Positions 1 to 12,300 of a stretch of DNA of 64,000 nucleotides are shown here, piece after piece; the stretch's first letter is position 1; every line of letters begins with the position of its first letter. The stretch comes from Stictocephala bisonia (lineage: Eukaryota; Arthropoda; Insecta; Hemiptera; Membracidae). The position numbers and the translations under genes were made by a program. The stretch covers positions 1 to 64,000 of the forward strand of contig JAQJVL010002634.1 of NCBI GenBank assembly GCA_035578905.1. Reading direction: 5' to 3'. The notes under the pieces were generated by a model that made no database searches, was not told where the DNA came from, and saw only the letters and a program-made list of their open reading frames with translations.

Positions 1-1180
1 TCAAAGATCGCAAGATTGAAACTCAAAGATCGCAAGATTAAAACTTGAAGATCGCAAGATTGAAATTCATAGATAGCAAGTTTGAAGCTAAAAGATCGCA
101 AGATTGAAACTCAAAGATCGCATGATTAAAACTCAAAGATCGCAAGATTTAAACTCATAGATGGCAAGATTGAAATTCAAAGATCGCAAGATTGAAACTC
201 AAAGATCGCAAGAATAAAACTCAAAGATGGCAAGATTTAAACTGAATTCGCAAGATTAAAACTCAAAGATGGCAAGATTGAAACTCAAAGATCGCAAGAT
301 TGAAACTCAAAGATCGCAAGAATTAAACTCAAAGATCGCAAGATTGAAACTCAAAGATCGCATGATTGAAACCCAAAGATCGCAAAATTCAAACTCAAAG
401 ATCGCAAGATTCAAACTCAAAGATCGCAAGATTGAAACTCAAAGATCGCAAGAATGAAACCCATAGATCGCAAGAATGAAACTAAAATATCGCAAGATTA
501 AAACTCAAAGATAGCAAGTTTGAACCACAAAGATCGCAAGTTTAAAACTCAAAGATCGCAAAATTGAAACTCAAAGATGGCAAGATTGAAACTAAAAGAT
601 CGCAAGACTGAAACTCAAAGATCGCAAGATTTAAAATCAAAGATTGCAAGATTGAAACTCAAAGATCGCAAGATTTAAACTCAAAGATCGCAAGATTGAA
701 ACTCGAAGATTGCAAGATTGAAATTCAAAGATAGCAAGTTTGAAACTAAAAGATCGCAAGATTGAAACTCAAAGATCGCATGATTGAAACTCAAAGATCG
801 CAAGATTTAAACTTAAAGATCGCAAGATTGAAACTCAAAGATCGCAAGAATGAAACCCAAAGATCGCAAGATTTAAACTCAATTCGCAAGATTAAAACTC
901 AAAGATGGCAAGATTGAAACTCAAAGATCGCAAGATTGAAACTCAAAGATCGCAAGAATTAAACTCAAAGATCGCAAGATTGAAACTCAAAGATCGCATG
1001 ATTGAAACTCAAAGATCGCAAGATTCATACTCAAAGATCACAAGATTGAAACTCAAAGATCGCAAGAATGAAACCCAAAGATCGCAAGAATGAAACTCAA
1101 AGATCGCAAGATTGAAACCAAAAGATCACAAGATTAAAACTCAAATATCGCAAGATTAAAACTCAAAGATCGCAAGATTG
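1..1180 (+). repeat. Satellite segment with two copies of a short-monomer cassette
   Basis: This is intact 22-bp satellite. A cassette centred on a 20-bp monomer, in which CAAAGATCG is shortened to an AATTCG form, occurs twice: at 244 (GAATTC) and 880 (CAATTC), 636 bp apart, which is 29 monomers less 2 bp. The order of variants after each marker is nearly the same for about 190 bp. The opening variants (GAAATTCATAG, then TTTGAAGCTAAAAG) reappear near 3,290, 5,690 and 8,040, which ties this segment to the left-hand higher-order repeat. Confidence 0.85.
244..249. other. EcoRI-type hexamer in a 20-bp monomer (phase marker)
   Basis: GAATTC arises where a monomer has lost 2 bp and carries a G. 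The same site with the same neighbours is at 5872-5877, 8221-8226 and 10,790-10,795; it is changed to GAATTT at 16,161 and lost in degraded sequence near 13,711. Sister cassettes elsewhere read CAATTC or AAATTC. It is useful as a phase marker of the left family. Confidence 0.85.
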
Positions 1181-3380
1181 CAATTTAGAGATTGCAAGAT
1201 TGAAACTCAAAGATCGCAAGATTGAAATTCAAAGATCGCAAGATTGAAACTCAAAGATCGCAAGATTGAAACTCAAAGATCGCAAGATTGAAACTCAAAG
1301 ATTGCAAAATTGAAAGTCAAAGATCGCAAGATTTAACCTCAAAGATAGCAAGATTGAAACTCAAAGATAGCAAGTTTGAAACTCAAAGATCGCATGATTG
1401 AAACTTAAAGATTGCAAAATTGAAACTCAAAGATCGCAAGATTAAAACTCAAAGATCGAACGATTGAAACTCAAGGATCGCAAGATTGAAACTCAAAGAT
1501 CGCAAGATTGAAACTCAAAGATCGCAAGATTGAAACTCAAAGATCGCAAGATTGAAACTCAAAGATCGCAAGATTGAAACTCAAAGATCGCATGATTGAA
1601 ACTCAAAGATAGCAAGATTGAACCACAAAGATCGCAAGTTTAAAACTCAAAGATCGCAAAATTGAAACTCAAAGATGGCAAGATTGAAACTCAAAGAACG
1701 CAATACTGAAGCTCAAAGATCGCAAGATTTAAAATCAAAGATTGCAAGATTGAAACTCAAAGATCGCAAGATTTAAACTCAAAGATAGCAAGATTGAAAC
1801 TCAAAGATCGCAAGATTGAAACTCAAAAATCGCAAGATGGAAACTCAAAGATCACAAGATTGAAATTCAAAGATCGCAAGATTGAAACTTACAGATCGAA
1901 CGATTGAAACTCAAAGATCGCAAGATTGAAACTCAAAGATCGCAAGATTGAAACTCAAAAATGGCAAGATTGAAACTCAAAGATTGCAAGATTCAAACTC
2001 AAAGATAGCAAGATTGAATCTCAAAGATTGCAAGATTGAAACTTAAAGATTGCAAAATTGAAACTCAAAGATCGCAAGATTAAAACTCAAAGATCGAACG
2101 ATTGAAACTCAAGGATCGCAAGATTGAAACTCAAAGATCGCAAGATTGAAACTAAAAGATCGCAAGATTGAAACTCAAAGATCGCAAGATTGAAACTCAA
2201 AGATCGCAAGATTGAAACTCAAAGATTGCAAGATTGAAACTCAAAGATCGCATGATTGAAAATTAAAGATAGCAAGATTGAAACTCAAAGATCGCAAGAT
2301 TGAAACTCAAAGATCGCATGATTGAAACCAAAAGATCACAAGATTAAAACTCAAATATCGCAAGATTAAACCTCAAAGATCGCAAGATTGAAATTTAGAG
2401 ATTGCAAGATTAAAACTCAAAAATCGCAAGATTGAAACTCAAAGATCGCAAGATTGAAACTCAAAGATAGCAAGATTGAACCACAAAGATCGCAAGTTTA
2501 AAACTCAAAGATCGCAAAATTGAATCTCAAAGATGGCAAGATTGAAACTCAAAGATCGCAAGACTGAAACTCAAAGATCGTAAGATTTAAAATCAAAGAT
2601 TGCAAGATTGAAACTCAAAGATCGCAAGATTTAAACTCAAAGATAGCAAGATTGAAACTCAAAGATAGCAAGTTTGAAACTCAAAGATCGCATGATTGAA
2701 ATTCAAAGATCGCAAGATTGAAACTCACAGATTTAACGATTGAAACTCAAAGATCGCAAGATTGAAACTCAAAGATCGCAAGATTGAAACTCAAAGATCG
2801 CAAGATTGAAACTCAAAGATCGCAAGATTGAAACTCAAAGATCGCAAGGTTGAAACTCAAAGATCGCAAGATTAAAACACAAAAATCGCAAAATTGAAAC
2901 TCAAAGATCGCAAGATTGAAATTAAAAAATGGCAAGAATGAAACTCAAAGATTGCAAGATTCAAACTCAAAGATAGCAAGATTGAATCTCAAAGATTGCA
3001 AGATTGAAACTTAAAGATTGCAAGATTGAAACTCAAAGATCACAAGATTAAAACTCAAAGATCGAACGATTGAAACTCAAGGATCGCAAGATTGAAACTC
3101 AAAGATCGCAAGATTGAAACTCAAAGATCGCAAGATTGAAACTTAAAGATAGCAAGATTGAAACTCAAAGATCGCAAGATTGAAGCTCAAAGATCGCAAG
3201 ATTGAAACTCAAAGATCACAATATTGAAACTCAAAGATCGCAAGATTGAAACTCAAAGATCGCAAGATTAAAACTCGAAGATCGCAAGATTGAAATTCAT
3301 AGATAGCAAGTTTGAAGCTAAAAGATCGCAAGATTAAAACTCAAAGATCGCATGATTAAAACTCAAAGATCGCAAGATTG
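1181..3380 (+). repeat. Higher-order repeat, left family, copy 1 (about 2.2 kb)
   Basis: The copy begins at a rare variant reading CAATTTAGAG (1181), which occurs again at 3381. Private variants inside match the next copy at a constant 2,398-bp (109-monomer) offset: AACGCAATAC at 1697 and 4095, the AACCACAAAG monomer at about 2474 and 4872, and ATATTG at 3221 and 5619. The start-to-start distance is only 2,200 bp because copy 2 carries about 198 bp (nine monomers) extra in its first third. Boundaries are set by where the variant order stops matching, so they are good to about one or two monomers. Confidence 0.85.
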
Positions 3381-5750
3381 CAATTTAGAGATTGCAAGAT
3401 TGAAACTCAAAGATCGCAAGATTGAAATTCAAAGATCGCAAGATTGAAACTCAAAGATCGCAAGATTGAAACTCAAAGATTGCAAGATTGAAACTCAAAG
3501 ATTGCAAAATTGAAACTCAAAGATCGCAAGATTTAACCTCAAAGATAGCAAGATTGAAACTCAAAGATAGCAAGTTTGAAACTCAAAGATCGCATGATTG
3601 AAACTTAAAGATTGCAAAATTGAAACTCAAAGATCGCAAGATTAAAACTCAAAGATCGAACGATTGAAACTCAAGGATCGCAAGATTGAAACTCAAAGAT
3701 CGCAAGATTGAAACTCAAAGATCGCAAGATTGAAACTCAAAAATCGCAAGATGGAAACTCAAAGATCACAAGATTGAAATTCAAAGATCGCAAGATTGAA
3801 ACTTACAGATCGAACGATTGAAACTCAAAGATCGCAAGATTGAAACTCAAAGATCGCAAGATTGAAACTCAAAAATGGCAAGATTGAAACTCAAAGATTG
3901 CAAGATTCAAACTCAAAGATAGCAAGATTGAAACTCAAAGATCGCAAGATTGAAACTCAAAGATCGCAAGATTGAAACTCAAAGATCGCATGATTGAAAC
4001 TCAAAGATAGCAAGATTGAACCACAAAGATCGCAAGTTTAAAACTCAAAGATCGCAAAATTGAAACTCAAAGATGGCAAGATTGAAACTCAAAGAACGCA
4101 ATACTGAAGCTCAAAGATCGCAAGATTTAAAATCAAAGATTGCAAGATTGAAACTCAAAGATCGCAAGATTTAAACTCAAAGATAGCAAGATTGAAACTC
4201 AAAGATCGCAAGATTGAAACTTAAAAATCGCAAGATGGAAACTCAAAGATCACAAGATTGAAATTCAAAGATCGCAAGATTGAAACTTACAGATCGAACG
4301 ATTGAAACTCAAAGATCGCAAGATTGAAACTCAAAGATCGCAAGATTGAAACTCAAAAATGGCAAGATTGAAACTCAAAGATTGCAAGATTCAAACTCAA
4401 AGATAGCAAGATTGAATCTCAAAGATTGCAAGATTGAATCTTAAAGATTGCAAAATTGAAACTCAAAGATCGCAAGATTAAAACTCAAAGATCGAACGAT
4501 TGAAACTCAAGGATCGCAAGATTGAAACTCAAAGATCGCAAGATTGAAACTAAAAGATCGCAAGATTGAAACTCAAAGATCGCAAGATTGAAACTCAAAG
4601 ATCGCAAGATTGAAACTCAAAGATTGCAAGATTGAAACTCAAAGATCGCAAGATTGAAAATTAAAGATAGCAAGATTGAAACTCAAAGATCGCAAGATTG
4701 AAACTCAAAGATCGCATGATTGAAACCAAAAGATCACAAGATTAAAACTCAAATATCGCAAGATTAAACCTGAAAGATCGCAAGATTGAAATTTAGAGAT
4801 TGCAAGATTAAAACTCAAAAATCGCAAGATTGAAACTCAAAGATCGCAAGATTGAAACTCAAAGATAGCAGGATTGAACCACAAAGATCGCAAGTTTAAA
4901 ACTCAAAGATCGCAAAATTGAATCTCAAAGATGGCAAGATTGAAAATCAAAGATCGCAAGACTGAAACTCAAAGATCGTAAGATTTAAAATCAAAGATTG
5001 CAAGATTGAAACTCAAAGATCGCAAGATTTAAACTCAAAGATAGCAAGATTGAAACTCAAAGATAGCAAGTTTGAAACTCAAAGATCGCATGATTGAAAT
5101 TCAAAGATCGCAAGATTGAAACTCACAGATTTAACGATTGAAACTCAAAGATCGCAAGATTGAAACTCAAAGATCGCAAGATTGAAACTCAAAGATCGCA
5201 AGATTGAAACTCAAAGATCGCAAGATTGAAACTCAAAGATCGCAAGGTTGAAACTCAAAGATCGCAAGATTGAAACACAAAAATCGCAAAATTGAAACTC
5301 AAAGATCGCAAGATTGAAATTAAAAAATGGCAAGAATGAAACTCAAAGATTGCAAGATTCAAACTCAAAGATAGCAAGATTGAATCTCAAAGATTGCAAG
5401 ATTGAAACTTAAAGATTGCAAGATTGAAACTCAAAGATCACAAGATTAAAACTCAAAGATCGAACGATTGAAACTCAAGGATCGCAAGATTGAAACTCAA
5501 AGATCGCAAGATTGAAACTCAAAGATCGCAAGATTGAAACTTAAAGATAGCAAGATTGAAACTCAAAGATCGCAAGATTGAAGCTCAAAGATCGCAAGAT
5601 TGAAACTCAAAGATCACAATATTGAAACTCAAAGATCGCAAGATTGAAACTCAAAGATCGCAAGATTAAAACTCGAAGATCGCAAGATTGAAATTCATAG
5701 ATAGCAAGTTTGAAGCTAAAAGATCGCAAGATTAAAACTCAAAGATCGCA
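3381..5750 (+). repeat. Higher-order repeat, left family, copy 2 (about 2.4 kb)
   Basis: This is the tandem partner of 1181-3380. It shares the same order of rare variants at a 2,398-bp offset after the first third. The extra 198 bp lie between 3381 and 4095. There, a run including a GATGGAAACTC monomer and a TTACAGATCGAACG monomer appears twice in this copy (about 3,750-3,830 and 4,230-4,300) but only once in copy 1 (about 1,830-1,900). This looks like a local internal duplication. The match with copy 1 ends near 5,750, where the following variants differ. Confidence 0.83.
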
Positions 5751-8700
5751 TGATTGAAACTCAAAGATCGCAAGATTTAAACTCACAGATGGCAAGATTG
5801 AAATTCAAAGATCGCAAGATTGAAACTCAAAGATCGCAAGAATAAAACTCAAAGATGGCAAGATTTAAACTGAATTCGCAAGATTAAAACTTAAAGATGG
5901 CAAGATTGAAACTCAAAGATCGCAAGATTGAAACTCAAAGATCGCAAGAAATAAACTCAAAGATCGCAAGATTGAAACTCAAAGATCGCATGATTGAAAC
6001 TCAAAGATCGCAAGATTCAAACTCGAAGATCGCAAGATTGAAACTCAAAGATCGCAAGAATGAAACCCATAGATCGCAAGAATGAAACTAAAAGATCGCA
6101 AGATTGAAACTCAAAGAATGCAGGATTGAAACTCAAAGATCGCAAGATTAAAACTCAAAGATCGCAAGATTGAAACTCAAAGATCGCAAGATTAAAACTC
6201 AAAGATAGCAAGTTTGAACCACAAAGATCGCAAGTTTAAAAATCAAAGATCGCAAGATTGAAACTCGAAGATCGCAAGATTGAAATTCAAAGATAGCAAG
6301 TTTGAAACTAAAAGATCGCAAAATTGAAACTCAAAGATCGCATGATTGAAACTCAAAGATCGCAAGATTTAAACTCAAAGATCGCAAGATTGAAACTCAA
6401 AGATCGCAAGAATGAAACCCAAAGATCGCAAGATTTAAACTAAATTCGCAAGATTAAAACTCAAAGATGGCAAGATTGAAACTCAAAGATCGCAAGATTG
6501 AAACTCAAAGATCACAAGAATTAAACTCAAAGATCGCAAGATTGAAAATCAAAGATCGCAAGATTGAAATTCAAAGATCGCAAGATTAAAACTCAAAGAT
6601 AGCAAGATTGATCCACAAAGATCGCAAGTTTAAAACTCAAAGATCGCAAAATTGAAACTCAAAGATGGCAAGATTGAAACTAAAAGATCGCAAGACTGAA
6701 ACTCAAAGATCGCAAGATTTAAAATCAAAGATTGCAAGATTGAAACTCAAAGATCTCAAGATTTAAACTCAAAGATAGCAAGATTGAAACTCAAAGATCG
6801 CAAGATTGAAAATCAAAGATCGCAAGATTGAAACTCAAAGATCGCAAGATTGAAACTCAAAGATCGCAAGATTGAAACTCAAAAATCGCAAGATTGAAAC
6901 TCAAAGATCGCAAGATTGAAACTTAAAGATAGCAAGATTGAAACTCAAAGATCGCAAGATTGAAACTCAAAGATCGGAAGAATGAAACTCAAAGATCGCA
7001 AGATTGAAACTCAAAGATCACAAGATTGAAACTCAAAGATCGCAAGATTGAAACTCAAAGATCGGAAGATTCAAAATCAAACATCGCAAGATTGAAACTC
7101 AAAGATCGCAAGAATGAAACTCAAAGATCGCAAGAATGAAACCCAAAGATCGCAAGATTGAAACTCAAAGAATGCAGGATTGAAACTCAAAGATCGCAAG
7201 ATTGAAACTCAAAGATCGCAAGATTGAAATCAAAAGATCACAAGATTAAAACTCAAATATAGCAAGATTAAAACTCAAAGATCGCAAGATTGAAACTCAA
7301 AGATCGCAAGATTGAAACTTAAAGATCGCAAGATTGAAACTCAAAGATCGCAAGATTGAAACTCAAAGATCGCAAGATTGAAACTCAAAGATCGCAAGAA
7401 TGAAATTTAAAAATCGCAAAATTGAAACTCAAAGATCGCAAGATTGAAATTAAAAAATGGCAAGATTGAAACTCAAAGATTGCAAGATTCAAACTCAAAG
7501 ATAGCAAGATTGAATCTCAAAAACTGCAAGATTGAAACTTAAAGATTGCAAGATTGAAACTCAAATATCACAAGATTAAAACTCAAAGATCGAACGATTG
7601 AAACTCAAGGATCACAAGATTGACACTCAAAGATCGCAAGATTAAAACTCAAAGATCGCAAGATTGAAACTCAAAGATCGCAAGATTGAAACTCAAAGAT
7701 CACAAGATTGAAACTCAAAGATCGCAAGATTGAAACTCAAAGATCGCAAGATTGAAACTCAAAGATCGCAAGATTGAAACTCAAAGATCGCAAGTTTGAA
7801 ACTCAAAGATCACAAGATTGAAACTCAAAGATCGCAAGATTGAAACTCAAAGATCGCAAAATTGAGACTCAAAGATCGCAAGATTAAACTTAAAGATAGC
7901 AAGATTGAAACACAAAGATCGCAAGATTGAAGCTCAAAGATCGCAAGATTGAAACTCAAAGATCACAATATTGAAACTCAAAGATCGCAAGATTGAAACT
8001 CAAAGATCGCAAGATTAAAACTCGAAGATCGCAAGATTGAAATTCATAGATAGCAAGTTTGAAGCTAAAAGATCGCAAGATTAAAACTCAAAGATCGCAT
8101 GATTGAAACTCAAAGATCGCAAGATTTAAACTCATAGGTGGCAAGATTGAAATTCAAAGATCGCAAGATTGAAACTCAAAGATCGCAAGAATAAAACTCA
8201 AAGATGGCAAGATTTAAACTGAATTCGCAAGATTAAAACCTAAAGATGGCAAGATTGAAACTCAAAGATCGCAAGATTGAAACTCAAAGATCGCAAGAAT
8301 TAAACTCAAAGATCGCAAGATTGAAACTCAAAGATCGCATGATTGAAACTCAAAGATCGCAAGAATGAAACCCATAGATCGCAAGAATGAAACTAAAAGA
8401 TCGCAAGATTGAAACTCAAAGAATGCAGGATTGAAACTCAAAGATCGCAAGATTAAAACTCAAAGATCGCAAGATTGAAACCAAAAGATCACAAGATTAA
8501 AACTCAAATATCGCAAGATTAAAACTCAAGATCGCAAGATTGAAATTTAGAGATTGCAAGATTGAAACTAAAAGATCGCAAGATTGAAACTCAAAGATCG
8601 TAAGATTTAAAATCAAAGATTGCAAGATTGAAACTCAAAGATCGCAAGATTTAAACTCAAAGATCGCAAGATTGAAACTCGAAGATTGCAAGATTGAAAT

Positions 8701-9340
8701 TCAAAGATAGCAAGTTTGAAACTAAAAGATCGCAAGATTGAAACTCAAAGATCGCATGATTGAAACTCAAAGATCGCAAGATTAAACTTAAAGATCGTAA
8801 GATTGAAACTCTAAGATCGCAAGAATGAAACCCAAAGATCGCAATAGTTAAACTCAATTCGCAAGATTAAAACTCAAAGATGGCAAGATTGAAACTCAAA
8901 GATCGCAAGATTAAAACTCAAAGATCGCAAGAATTAAACTCAAAGATCGCAAGATTGAAACTCAAAGATCGCATGATTGAAACTCAAAGATCGCAAGATT
9001 CATACTCAAAGATCACAAGATTGAAACTCAAAGATCGCAAGAATGAAACCCCAAAGATCGCAAGAATGAAACTCAAAGATCGCAAGATTGAAACCAAAAA
9101 GATCACAAGATAAAACTCAAATATCGCAAGATTAAAACTCAAAGATCGCAAGATTGAAATTTAGAGATTGCAAGATTGAAACTCAAAGAACGCAAGATTG
9201 AAATTCAAAGATCGCAAGATTGAAACTCAAAGATCGCAAGATTGAAACTCAAAGATTGCAAGATTGAAACTCAAAGATTGCAAGATTAAAACTCAAAGAT
9301 TGCAAGATTTAAACTCAAAGATAGCAAGATTGAAACTCAA
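5751..9340 (+). repeat. Satellite, left family, partial higher-order copies
   Basis: This is intact 22-bp satellite continuing the left family. The stretch from about 5,570 to 6,150 matches about 7,920 to 8,470 at an offset near 2,349 bp; shared markers are ATATTG (5619 and 7968) and GAATTC (5872 and 8221). Short-monomer cassettes lie at 5872, 6443 (AAATTC form), 8221 and 8856. A near-clean run of consensus monomers lies at about 7,620-7,860. Small indels begin to appear from about 9,050, before the strongly degraded block. Confidence 0.8.
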
Positions 9341-12300
9341 GAGATAGCAAGTTTGTAACTCAAAGATCGCAAGATTAAAATCAAAGATTGCAAGATTGAA
9401 ACTCAAAGATCTCAAGATTTTAAACTCAAAGATAGCAAGATTGAAACTCAAAGATCGCAAGATTGATAATCAAAGATCGCAAGATTGAAACTCAAAGATC
9501 GCAAGGATGTAACTCAAAGGATCGCAAGATTGAAACTCAAAAAATCGCAAGATTGAAACTCAAAGATCGCAAGATTGAAACTTACAGATAGCAAGATTGA
9601 AACTCAAAGATTCGCAATGATTGAAACTCAAAGATGCGGAAGAAATGAACTCAAAGATCGCAAGATTGAAACTCAAAGATCACAAGATTGAAACTCAAGA
9701 GATCGCAAGATTCGAAACTCAAAGATCGGAAATAAAATCAAAATCGCAAATTTTTAAACCAAAGATCGCAAGAATGAAATAAAATGCAAGAATGAAACCC
9801 AAAGATTGCAAGATTAAACTCAAAAGAAGCAGGGTTGAAACTCAAAATGCAAGATTTAAACCAAAGATGCAAGATTGAAATCAAAATCACAAGATTAAAA
9901 CTCAAAATCAAGATTAAAAATCAAAAGATCCAAGATTAAACTCAAAGATCGCAAGATTAAACTCAAAAATCGCAAATTGAAACTCAAAGATCGCAAGATT
10001 GAAACTCAAAATCCAAGATTGAAACCAAAATCGCAAGAATGAAACTCAAAAACGCAAAATTGAACTCAAAGACGCAAGATTGAAATTAAAAAATGGGAAG
10101 TTGAAACTCAAAGATCAAAGATTAAAAATCAAAAATGCAAGATTGAAAATCAAAAATTGCAAATTGAAACTTAAAGATTGCAAGATTAAAATAAATATAC
10201 AAGATTAAAACCAAAGTGAAGATTGAAACCAAGATCCAAGTTGAACTCAAAGATCCAAATTAAAAACTCAAAAATCGCAAGATTTAAAATCAAAGATCGC
10301 AAGATTAAACTCAAAATCCAAGATTGAAACCCAAAGAGCAAGTTGAAAACTAAAAAATCGCAAAATTAAACTCAAAGATGCAAATTTAAACTCAAAAATC
10401 GCAAGTTTAAACTTAAAATTTCAAAATTGAAACCCAAAAACGCAAGATTGAAACTCAAAGATCGCAAAAATAAAACCAAAGATGCAAATTTTAAAATTAA
10501 AATGCAAGATTAAACCAAAATGCAAGATTGAACTCAAAGATCGCAAAATTGAAACCAAAGACCAAATTAAACTCAAAATCGCAAGATTGAAACTCAAAGA
10601 TCGCAAGATTAAAAACTCAAATCGCAAGAGAAACATAGATCAAGGAAAATAAAAATCGCAAGATTAAAAACCCAAAAATGCAGATTGAAACTCAAGATCG
10701 AAGATTTTTAAATCAAGGTGGGAAGATTGAAACAAAAAACCAAATTAAACTCAAAATCGCAAGAATAAAACCAAATGCAAGATTTAAATGAATTCCCAAA
10801 ATTAAAACTAAAAATGGCAAATTGAAACTCAAAAATCGAAAAATTAAATCCAAAGATGCAAAATTAAACTCAAAGATCGCAAGATTTAAACTCAAAGATC
10901 GCAGATTAAACCAAAGATGCAAGAAGAAACCCAAAAATCCAAAATGAAACAAAAGATCGCAAGATTGAAACTCAAGAAAGCAGGGTTGAAACTCAAAGAT
11001 CGCAAGATTTTAAAATAAAGATCGAAGATTGAAACCAAAAAATCCAAGATAAAAACCCAAAATCGCAAGATTTTAAAATCAAAATCCAAGATAAAATTAA
11101 ATTGCAAAATTGAAACTCAAAGATCGCAAGTTTTAAAAATCAAAGATCGAAGATTTAAAACAAAATTTGCAAAATTGAAACTCAAAGATCGCAAGATTTA
11201 AACTCAAAGACGCAAATTAAACTCAAGATCAAAATTGAAATTTAAAGATGCAAGTTTTAAACAAAAAATCGCAAGATTTAAACTCAAGATCGCAATTGAA
11301 ACCAAAAGATCCAAGATTTTAAACTTAAAATCGAAGATTAAACTCAAAAATCGCAAAATGAAAAAAGATGCAAGATTTAAACTCAAAATTTGCAAGATAA
11401 AAAACAAAAATGGGAAGATTGAAACTCAAAGATGCAAAATTAAACTCAAAGATGCAAGAAATTAAAAAACAAAGATCGCAAATTGAAACTCAAAGATCGC
11501 AATTAAAACCCAAAAATCCAAAATTAACTCAAAAGATACAAGTTGAAACTCAAAAATCGCAAGGAGAAACAAAAATGAAAATGAAACTCAAAGATCGCAA
11601 AATTAAACCAAAAATCAAAGATTAAAAATAAAACGCAAGATTAAAAAATCAAAAAATCGCAAAAATTGAATTTAAGGGTGCAAGATTGAAACTCAAAAAT
11701 CGCAAGATTGAAAATTCAAAGATCGCAAGATTAAACTCAAAGATGCAAATGAAACTCAAGATTGCAAGATTGAAACCAAAAATTCAAAATTAAACTCAAA
11801 AAATCGCAAATTTAAAAACCAAAGATGCAAGATTGAAACTCAAAGAAGCAATTTAAACCAAAGATCGCAGATTTAAAACAAAGATTGCAAAATTGAAACC
11901 AAAAAATCGCAAATTAAAAATCAAAGATAGAAATTGAAACTCAAAGACGCAAGATTAAAAACCCAAAATCGCAAGATTTAAACTCAAAATCCAAGATTGG
12001 GAAAAACCCAAAAACCAAATTGAAAATCAAAGATCGCAAATTGAAACTCAAAGATCGAAGATTGAAAACTAAAAATGCAAGATGAACCCAAAGATCGCAA
12101 TTTAAACCAAAAATGGGAAAATTGAAACTCAAAGATGCAAGATTAAAATCAAAAAAAGGGAAATAGAACTCAAAGATGAAGATTTAAAATAAAGATTGGG
12201 GAAAAATTTAAACTCAAAGACGCAAAATTTTTAAAATCAAAGATGAAATTGAAACCAAGATCGCAAGAAAATTTTAAACTCAAAGATCGCAAGTTGAAAC

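Noticed and set aside
269..1093. Lysine-rich 62-residue proteins on the + strand (also near 5.9, 8.9, 25.5, 26.7 and 34.5 kb)
   Set aside because: Three 22-bp monomers make a 22-codon repeat. The frame opens only where monomer variants remove TGA, and it recurs because the cassette was copied. No domain, promoter or unique sequence supports a gene.
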